The notes beneath the pieces were generated by a model. The model searched no databases, had not been told where the DNA came from, and saw nothing but the letters and a program-made list of their open reading frames with translations. This document shows positions 51,753 to 61,300 of a DNA stretch of 64,000 bases, piece by piece; the first letter of the stretch is position 1, and every line of letters starts with the position of its first letter. A program made the position numbers and the translations under genes. Source of the DNA: Amyelois transitella (Eukaryota > Arthropoda > Insecta > Lepidoptera > Pyralidae). The stretch spans positions 1,191,001 to 1,255,000 of the forward strand of contig NC_083532.1 of the NCBI RefSeq assembly GCF_032362555.1. The letters are read 5' to 3'.

Positions 51753-54632
51753 CTGGAAGGTAATTATAATTTAATTATATGTCTGGGTATTATTACCTAC
51801 ATCCATCTCCCGTGTGGTGTGGTTCCCGGCACCAATAAAAATAAAAATAATATGACCACTCCTTCTCGTGATCTCCATGTCTCCTTCCATGGATGTCGTG
51901 AGGGGCGACTAAGAGATAGGCTTCAATAAACTTGGGATTCTTCTTTTGGCTAGCAACCTGTCACTATTCGAATCTCAATTCTATCATCAAGCCAACAAGC
52001 TGAACATGGCCTATCAAGTCTTTTCAAGACTCTTGGCTCTATCTACCCCGCAAGGGATATAGACTTGACTATATGTACCCTGTTAGTCTCTGCAAGGTTA
52101 CAGAAGTCAGAAAGGAGCCATTTCGTGTCATAACCTGATACCTAATCGAGGAGATTGAGGTGATGGTGGAAGAACATAATGAAGTAATAAAATGATATAA
52201 AGATATAAGCTGGGTTAGGTTCCCCTGCCCCCTTGGCTGCCAGCATAGCGCGCGACGCCGTTTATATCGGGCAAAAAACTATCGCTGTCCCGTTTCATGC
52301 CATAATAAGTAGCGAAAATGCGATAGTTTTTCGTGCGATAAAAACAGCGACGCGCGTGTCATACTAAGAGGGCTGGTTTATTACTATGGTTTAAAAAAAG
52401 TTACGACAGAGTATAAATCTATACTAATATTATAAAGCAGAAGAGTTTGTTTGTTTGAAACCAAAAGCGCTAATCCCAGAAACTACTGGTTCGAATTGAA
52501 AAATTATTTTTGTGTGGAATAGACCATTTATCGAGAAAGGCTTCAGACTATATAACGTCACGCTGCAACTATTAGGAGCGAAGAAATAATGGAAAATGTG
52601 AAAAAATGGGGTAAATTATTCATCCTTGAGGGCTTCAATGATGCCCAAAATAACTATTCCACGCGGACGAAATCGCGGGCACAGCTAGTAAGTGATATAA
52701 CATTTTTAGCACACTTAAAAACTTTGGTTCTCAATTCAACATTGTAATGTTTAACCTTTTAAGCGCTTGGCTAAATATCAATTGTCGTGCCCCTAGCGCG
52801 CCGCTACAAATCGATAAAATAATACCTACAATAAATAAGGAGGAGTAATCGTTGTATCGATAAAAAAAGTCAAAAAGTTTTTTATGTTTTTATTTAAAAT
52901 CAGCCTTCTTGTATCACAATCATTCATCTTTAAGGTGAAAGCTTATCTCTAAGTGAAAATTAGTAAAATTTCCGAAATCTAACTTATTTTGACTAATTCT
53001 TTGTGAGAGCGAATGGAGCGACCGTTTTAATAATTCTTATGTTTAAAGTTATACTTGTTAATTTAACTTTATTTCGTATGACACTGTTTATTTCATGCTG
53101 AATGATGCATTATACCTGATTATTTAACTGTCTGTTATTTTGTTTTTAAAATGCGCATTGCATTGTATCCCATCCCTATGGTCATATTTATGCGACACGC
53201 GCGATAGACACCGAAGAAAAGTCCGAGCTGCCAATTACTTATTTTTGTTTAAGTTTTTTCAATGCTTAGAGCTATGAAAAATAATTTTAAGTAATTGTTG
53301 TAATAAATAGCTCTATTCAATAATATTTTTAGTTATACCACGAAGTTAATAGGACGATAATAGAACGAAAAAATCATGGATATTCTCTGTCGCAGAAATA
53401 CGACACGGGCGGTAGGGGCACGGCAATATTTGTCGCATATATGCGACTCGCGCGGTTAAAAGGTTAAATTTGTTTGCGACAAAAAGATACTTAAACACAA
53501 ACCTGCGTTTACATTCATCACATTTGAACGGCTTCAGCCCTTGGTGTCTACGTACATGCTGAGCCAAATTCGTATTCTGACTGAAACCCCTTCCGCATAT
53601 CGAACACAAAAATGGTTTCTCACCAGTATGCGTCCTTATATGATCATTTAAAGTTGACAACATTACGAAAGACTTATTACACAACTTGCACTCGTGCTTT
53701 TTAGTAATTTTATGTGTTTTTTCATGGTTGCTTAACAGCTCTTGTGTTTCGAAACTAATTCCGCAGTGTTGACATGTAAATCCTCCTTTTTTTGGATGTA
53801 CGGACCGTATGTGGTTGTCTAAAAATGCTTGATGTTTAAACTCTCGTTTGCAAGTAACACAAGTGAATTTAATCTTGTCTTTCGCATCGTGTACATTCAT
53901 ATGTGTTGATAACGAAGACTTTCTCAAAAACTTACGGAAACAGTATGTGCATTCGTAATTGCCAAGCTTTTCTCCATCTTTTTTATGCGTTTTCTGGTGA
54001 CTTCTACGTTGTTTTAATGTGGGAAAACTCATGTCGCATTTTGAACAGTTATATTTATTTGTTTTATCTTCTGTACTATCTAATTGGTTTGTCATTGATT
54101 GAGGTTCATGATTGGAGTCTGAGATAAATTCATGTTTCTCTTCTGAGTCAAAATGATCATCATAGCTATCATTGGACATATTAAAATCAGTTAATTCAAC
54201 TTTTATATTGTCATTTTTTACATCGCTGGCAGTGAAAACTGGTTCTATTAACATTGGGAGGTCAGAATATGTAGGGTCTTTCTTAAAAGGCTCTGTAGGG
54301 CCGAAAAGCTCAACTTTAACCGGACTTTCTTGAGTTTCTTGTATTTCGCCCATTACTTGGTCACAGACTTCTAAGAATTGGTCCAATATTGTTTCAGATT
54401 CAATACACCGCTTTTTTATATCGTTAGCTGTGAGTATTTTAGTTTTGCAATCACCACATACCTGCCTTGGCCAGCGGATACCCATTTTTACGTCGATATT
54501 TGTGACAAAATTCATCATTTCTAATATAGTCGTCTCTCCACTGATTTTGTCAAACAGTGATATCATGTTACTAGATTCATTTAGGCACACTCTACACACT
54601 TTCATGGCACTTATTTTTATTTTGTCCTCCAT
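51302..54632 (-). CDS. ZAD-C2H2 zinc-finger transcription factor, 11 fingers
   Basis: The model joins complement(53503-54632) and complement(51302-51752) into 526 aa. Residues 13-62 form a zinc-finger-associated domain with C13, C16, C59, C62 (CRVC ... CGDC), an insect-expanded dimerisation module. An acidic linker follows, then eleven C2H2 fingers. The first begins [10 protein letters not shown], finger 7 ([10 protein letters not shown]) is split by the intron, and the last begins [15 protein letters not shown]-type linkers join fingers 5-6 and 8-11, as in DNA-binding arrays. The start is the first ATG (54632) with a good Kozak context (ACCATGG). An upstream in-frame hydrophobic stretch begins at TTG and is not counted. 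Family members act as nuclear DNA-binding regulators. The target is unknown. It shares a short divergent promoter with methionyl-tRNA synthetase. Confidence 0.92.
51811..52076 (+). repeat. SINE-A, full length, in the zinc-finger intron
   Basis: GTGTGGTTCCCGGCACC head; the GGCGATGG segment is missing; tail CTATATGTACC. Confidence 0.8.
52085..52190 (+). repeat. SINE-C body fragment
   Basis: GTCTCTGCAAGGTTACAGAA and CATTTCGTGTCATAACCTGA. Confidence 0.4.
52418..52687 (+). mobile_element. Non-autonomous Helitron, family A, complete
   Basis: TCTATACTAATATTATAAAG to CACAGCTAG, flanked by A and T. The hairpin is GCGGACGAAATCGCG. Confidence 0.88.
52751..53467. mobile_element. piggyBac-like MITE, 709 bp, with TTAA target sites
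   Basis: TTAA (52751-52754 and 53464-53467) flanks an element whose ends are CCTTTTAAGCGC and the inverse of CCTTTTAACCGC. Further in, both ends carry CCGTGCCCCTA/GTCGTGCCCCTA. No transposase ORF. It ends 39 bp from the ZAD exon's donor. Confidence 0.75.
53503..54632 (-). CDS. ZAD zinc-finger gene coding exon 1
   Basis: Codes the ZAD, the linker and fingers 1-6 plus the first half of finger 7. Donor AAACGCAG|GTTTGTG, phase 2. Reading on without splicing gives a non-finger tail, supporting the splice. Confidence 0.9.
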
Positions 54633-55244
54633 GGTTGAATGAGTATTAAATTTTAAATCTAAGATAAAAATGCAAAAAACCAAGATCGCTAAACAAACTA
54701 CAGTAAACAACAGTTTACAACAGCAAACCAAACCTTCACTTCAGCAAAGCAAAATGACAACTGACTGACGCCAAACGTCAAAATTATATTGCCAACAGTC
54801 TTTGACGAGAAGGCGCAGTGTTTAATATGCGCATCGCATAAGTAGTGTCAAGAAGCGCTACTTTGTTTCGGACAATTTTGATTTTGATTATTAAAAATTG
54901 AATTGGCGCTGACGAAACATATAAACATAAGTAATTCAAGTAATATGTTTGTGTTCAAGTAAGTAATGTTTTCAAAACTGTAATTTAACGCATAAAGCAA
55001 CACTTTGATGATCTTTGCCCACATTCACACCGCACTTAAAAAATATATATATCCAACAAGTTCAATTGATACATGAAAATAAATAAGGAGATGGTAATTC
55101 ACGGCATTTTATTTTGGAAGGATTTTAACAGGTAGAACTATCCTGCTGTCAATTTTGTTTCTGCCAGGTGGATTGGAAAATTAGGTTATTTATGTGCAAT
55201 TTTTGTTCAAAATCCTTTGGATTGTGTGAAATAAATAAATTAAG
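54633..55244. promoter_or_regulatory. Divergent promoter of the zinc-finger and MetRS genes
   Basis: The 612 bp between the two start codons contain no repeats and no clear TATA box. TGACG-N5-CGTCA (54766-54780) is a symmetric CREB-like half-site pair. TATGCGCATCGCAT (~54827) is NRF1-like. TSS positions are unknown. Confidence 0.45.
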
Positions 55245-55347
55245 ATGAAGATCTATACAAATGAAAATAATACTTCTACGCTAAAGCTTCTGATAGCTGC
55301 GAATTTGGCCGGAAAAAAAGTGGAACTTCTAAATGCGAACTTCGGAG
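55245..55347 (+). CDS. MARS1: MetRS exon 1
   Basis: First ATG after the promoter; codes [20 protein letters not shown] and onward to NANFG. Donor CGGAG|GTAGTT, phase 1. Confidence 0.88.
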
Positions 55348-58300
55348 GTAGTTTATTCTTTTTATTGAATTTTCACTATAAATTAATCTTTCAAAACACA
55401 TTTTTATTGAAATTCATACATAAGTTACGATGGTATATTTTGCATGTTATTCTTACTGGATTCTACTTAGATATTACTTTGTATTATGTTGCATCAGAAA
55501 CGCATGCAAATGCACCTACAGAATTTTATAAAACAAAATTACCGTTTTAATATAATCATCATTATAATTCAATTAAATGTTAATTTAATAACTTACTTTG
55601 GTTAAAGGGTGTAACAATCGAGTTTTGATGTCATAACAACATATTTTTTATGATTCCATGTTAAAGTCTTAGTTATTTGTTTAACTTTGACTTTTTACAT
55701 TTTCTCTAATGTGTGGCTTTAGTTGTTAGTGGCCCACTGTACCTACATACTTAATCCAAAAGTATGTAGGTACATGGAAAATCACTTTTTTTAATGAATA
55801 TTATTATTATTGGTGATTCTTTGGCATACTGTTCATAAATCTGTGTATGCATATTCACAAAAGTGTGTGTGCATGCGAGTTTTATTTACCTTAGGGGAAT
55901 GCATTGCAATTACATTTTGTTAATGAGCTTAAAGGGGCCAGGTGCTGAACGGTTAAAGCATGTTAATGAATAAAGAGCTTAATAGGATTATCTATACTTA
56001 ATTAAACTGAAATTAAGTTTACTCATAAAATAACTAACATCTGTATTGTAAAACTGATAGTTGTTGAAGAAAATGCTGCAGTGCAGTTTGTTACCGCTTC
56101 TTCTGCACTGACGCCTTGGAAGCGGCAGTAAACTTAGTTTTAAGTTATTTGACAATTATTAAGCTATATGATGTATCCTATAATAATGAAAAAAATTTTG
56201 AATTTGAAGTTCCTGTCACTTATAGAAAAAAGAATAGGACCACTAGGACCTACCAACGTGGCCTTTCAGTCTTTTGAACATTGTTGCCTCTGTCTACCCC
56301 GCAAGGGATATAGACGTTACATTATAATTTTCAAGCCTTTTAATTTTTTATATATAGCTGTGCCCGCGACTTCGTTCGTGTGGAATAGTTATTGTGGGCA
56401 TCATTGAAGCCCTCAAGGAGGAATAATTTTCCCCATTTTTTTTCACATTTTCCATTATTTCTTCACTCTTAATAGCTGCAGCGTGATGATGAATAGCATG
56501 AAGCCTTCCTCCACAAATGGTCTATTAAACACTAAAAGAATTTTTCAATTCGAACCAGTAGTTCTTGAGATTTGCGCATTCAAACAAACAGACAAACAAA
56601 CTCTTCAGCTTTATAATATTAGTATACATAGATAGATATGTATCTTTTCATATACTTATACATATTTAAGCTTACCTACACGCATGAACATTATATGCTA
56701 CTAACCGGGGGACGACGGTACTCAGTCAAGGTGTCTGTCTGTCTGTGCTTACAGACGACATATTCGCAGGTCCCCGCCAGCTGCCGATCCTGGAGGTGGA
56801 CGACCAGCTCAGGTTCTTCTCAAGTAACGCGGCTGCTCAGTATCTATTCCCGATCTTGGACTTGTCGGAGAATGGACAGTGGTATGTGATTTTATCTTAT
56901 TTATCTATATTATATCCTGGTAAAGGGTCAGGTCAAAAGTACCCGAAACCGCCGAGCTTGCATGAAGAGAGTTATGAATGTGGATGAAGCAAGGGAAATA
57001 TGCAGAGATCGTGGCAAGTGGAAAGAGGTAGTCTCTGCCTACCCCTCCGGGAAAGAGGCGTGATTTTATGTATGTATGTATATAGTGCCGTGTGGTTCCC
57101 GGCACCATAAGAAAAAAAGAATACAAGGTACATTCCACCTCTTTCCCATGGATGTCGTAAAAGGCGACTAAGTGATAGGCTAATAAACTTGGGATTACTC
57201 TTTTAGGCGATCGGCTAGCAACTTGTCACTAACTTAACACTTGAATCTCAATTCCATACAGCTCAATGTGACATTTCAGTCTTTTCGAGTCTGTTGGCTC
57301 TGTCTACCCCGTAAGGGATATAGACATGATTTTATGTATATTCCTTAGCCGCATAATTCCAATGCTGGACAAAATGCTGTGCGGAAGACCTTGACTGGTT
57401 AGTAGCGGTCTGTTATCAGTACATTTTTTGTAACACGTGTTTAACATAAACAATGCACGAGTCATATTATCAGAAAAATAATTTTATTAGAGTTATCATT
57501 GATAGGTACATAATATAACAGTGTTGAAACGCTAACCTATATTTATTTATAGCTCGGAAGGCAATGAGTATAAATATATCGATCATGTTTTTGTCTTTTT
57601 GTTTTTTTTGAAGCGAAGGAAGTATGCAGAGATCGTGGCAAGTGGAAAGAGGTAGTTTCTGCCTACCCCTCCGGGAAAGAGGCGTGATTTTATGTATGTA
57701 TGTATGTTTTTGTCCGTGATTTCGGGTCGTTGTTTTTTTTTTTGACTTAGCTCTATATAGTAATAATGAATGGGAAGACTAATGTGACGTCAATAAGTGA
57801 TACCTCGTATCCAATTTTGAACATAAATCTCTTCTATTCTACTCAAATAGTATTATTTAATCATCCAAGATCGGAATCCGATCAGGAAATGTTAATTCTC
57901 CGTCATGAATAGAATAGAATAGATTTATTTTCAAAATTGGATACAAGGTACCACTTATTGACGTCACATAACTTAAATCTAATTATAACTATTACCGCCT
58001 CCAAAGCGCATGTGTAGAAGAAGCGGCGGAACAAACTACACTGCAGCATTTTCATCGGACGTCAATTTACAAATATGTATAGATCAATTAAATCTAAATC
58101 GCGGAGGAATGCACATTGTCTACATTAAAAAACATGAATGAATGTAGAACTAATGAACTAAAACATGACCACGAAGTATTTGACCTTCACCCGACCTTCA
58201 GTGGCGCAGCGGTAGTACGCTTGTCTGTGACACCGGAGGTCCCGGGTTCGAATCCCGGCCAGGGCATGATGAGAAAAGAACTTTTTCTGATTGGCCTGGG

Positions 58301-61300
58301 ATGTTTATCTATATAAGTATTTTTATTATAAAATATAGTACCGTTGAGTTAGTATCTCGTAACACAAGTCTCGAACTTACTTCGAGGCTAACTCAATCTG
58401 TGTATTTTGTCCCGTATATATTTATTTATTTATTTATTATTCAGCCAACAGATGCAGGAGTGGGAAGCGACCCGTCTCCAGCCGGCCGTGGCGGCTGTGG
58501 TCTCGGCCAGGCCCTCCCCTGAGCTGAAGCAAGCTCTGACCTCCCTGCTACATTTGCTGGAACAGATGCTGACGAAACACCAGTATATACTTGGGGTAGG
58601 TAGATTTTTTATTCACATTTTTACATCTTCTTTTTCTCAGTTAACGCTGGAATTTTTTAATGATTGGAACGGGCAGTTGCTTAGTATGATATTATTATTG
58701 CACAAAATTTGTTGTAAAAAAAAAATGGTACCACTCCATCTCTTTGCCATACAAACATGTCATCACTTCTATACCCTTGCGGGGACAAAACCATCAGTCG
58801 TGAAAATACTGATAGGCCACATTCATCATCATCATCATCATTCATCATTCATCATCATCATTCATCATCATCATCATTCATCATCATCATTCACAGCTAG
58901 GGATAAGCCCGCCTTTGTACTGTACAAAGGCGGGCTTATCCCTACTGTTTTATATTTGTAATGTACTCCTTTAGTGAACAATAAAGCATTTACTTACATA
59001 CTCATTCACAGCTGTATTCCTTTAAACATACATACATATAGTCACGTCAATATCCCTTGCGGGGTAGACAGAGCCAACAGTCTTGAAAATACTGATAGGC
59101 CACGTTCAACTAATTGACATAGTAATAGATTTGAGATTCAAATAGCGACAGGTTGCTAGCCAATCGCCTTAAGAAGAATACCAAGTTTGTAAGCTATTCC
59201 TTAGTAGCCTTTTACGACATCCACGGGAAAGAGATGGAGTGGTCCTATTCTTTTTTGTATTGGTGCCGGGAATCACACGGCACTTTTTTCTTTTTTTTTT
59301 CCTTTAACATATATATATATATATAAATAAATAATTTCCAGGACAAACTCTCCGCAGCGGACATATCAATATGGAGCACAGTTTACCCTGTATATTACAA
59401 CAATGATCTCAAACAACAGTATATGAGCGAGTTTGGCAATCTTAAGCGATGGGTGGAGGAGCTGGCCGGAGCGAAGGCGATACAGGTACAAACTTTGCAC
59501 TAAACTAGCGCCCCGCACCGGCTGCGCACGAGTTTATACATATGTATAATGCTTCCATTTGAATTACTCTATTATCTTTACTAATATTGCTTAAAGCTGA
59601 AGAGTTTGTTTGTTTGTTTGAACGCGCTAATCTCAAGAACTACTGGTTCGAATTGAAAAATTCTTTTGGTGTTGAATAGACCATTTGTCAAGGAAAGCTT
59701 TAGGCTATATAACATCACGCTGCAAGATTAGGAGCGATGAAATAATGGAAAATGTGAAAAAATACGGATAAATTTGTTCACCCTTGAGGGCTTCAATGAT
59801 GCCCAGAATAACTATTCTACGCGGACGAAGTCGCGGGCACAGCTAATATAAAAATAAACTTCATCGATTTATAGCTGAAAACCAGTGCTTAGCTGATCTC
59901 GAGCAAAGAAATCCTTTGTACTGCAACTACTACTGTTTTATATTTGTAATGTACTCCTTTAGTGATATGATGATATAAGAGTTTAAATCGCGCAAGCGAA
60001 GATTTCACGGATTGGAGCATATATACAACCTCCGACACAACATCGTGTGTCGCGCGGTTCCCCAGGCGTCACACCAGCCTACAGGAAGATCTTGCCTTTG
60101 TGGCGGTCGAGCAAGTACCGAATAAGAATACATACATATAATCACGTCTATATCCCTTGCGGGGTAGACAGAGCCAACAGTCTTGTAAAGACTGATAGGC
60201 CACGTTCAGCTGTTTGGCTTTAAGATAGAATTGAGATTCAAATATTGACAGGTTGCTAGCACATCGCCTAAAAGAAGAATCCCAAGTTTATAAGCCAACC
60301 CCTTGATCGCCTTTTACGACATCCATGAGAAGAGACGGAGTGGTCCTATTATTTTTTCTATTGGTGCCGGGAATAAGAAAATTAAAATATTTTTTGTTTT
60401 AACAGGAAGCAGTTAAACAGTGGAATGGTTCTGTAACTGGACCCTTCGCTCCATCATCAGCTCTGGGAATACCACAAATACCAAGTCTCTCATCACCAGT
60501 CGGGTGTGTAATCAGAATGCTTTTATTTTTTTTGATGTACTTTATTTTGAATTTGTGTGCCGTGTGGTTCCCGGCACCAATACAAAAAAGAATAGGACCA
60601 CTCCATCTCTTTCCCATGGATGTCGTATAAGGCGACTAAGGGATAGGCTTACAAACTTGGGATTCTTTTTAGGCGATGGGCTAACCGTGGCCTTTCAGTC
60701 TTTTCAAGACTGTTGGCTCTGTCACAACAGTCTTGAAAAGACTGAATGGCCACATTCAGCTATTTGGCTTAATGATAGAATTGAGATTCAAATAGGGACA
60801 GGTTGCTAGCCCATCGCCTAAAAAAGAATCCCAAGTTTGCAAACCTATTCCTTATGTTTGGCTTAAACGATAGAATTATTAAGTAATTAAATACTTTTTA
60901 TGTCATTGTAATGATGATTATCCACGACAGGTCACCGGATGAGGCCGATATAGCAATAACAGCTGACGAAATAGAGTCGGCCAAGGATAATTGGCTGAAC
61001 GGCGCGGGAAAATTAGATCCGCCACTCAAACAGGAGAAGATAGTGTAAGTTATATATAGGTTTAATCTTTTTAATATAGTTATTTATTTATTTATGTACC
61101 CGAAACCGCCGAGCTTGCATGAAGAGAGTTATGAATGTGGATGAAGCAAAGGAAGTATGCAGGGATCGTGGCAAGTGGAAAGAGGTAGTCTCTGCCTACC
61201 CCTCCGGGAAAGAGGCGTGATTTTATGTATGTATGTATGTATTTATTTACTAGCTGTCCCGACAAACGTTTTACTATATAAAGATTTTTTGAGTAATTTC

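Noticed and set aside
53346-53502. Coding continuation of the zinc-finger exon past the donor
   Set aside because: The read-through tail has no finger pattern, while splicing completes finger 7 exactly. Kept only as a possible retained-intron isoform.
54633-54731. Hydrophobic N-terminal extension of the zinc-finger ORF (looks like a signal or membrane segment)
   Set aside because: It opens with TTG, not ATG; the first ATG with a good Kozak context is 54632. ZAD proteins are nuclear.
58407-58961. Long ORF with a His/Ser run
   Set aside because: It is MetRS exon 3 read through into its intron; the His run comes from the CAT microsatellite.
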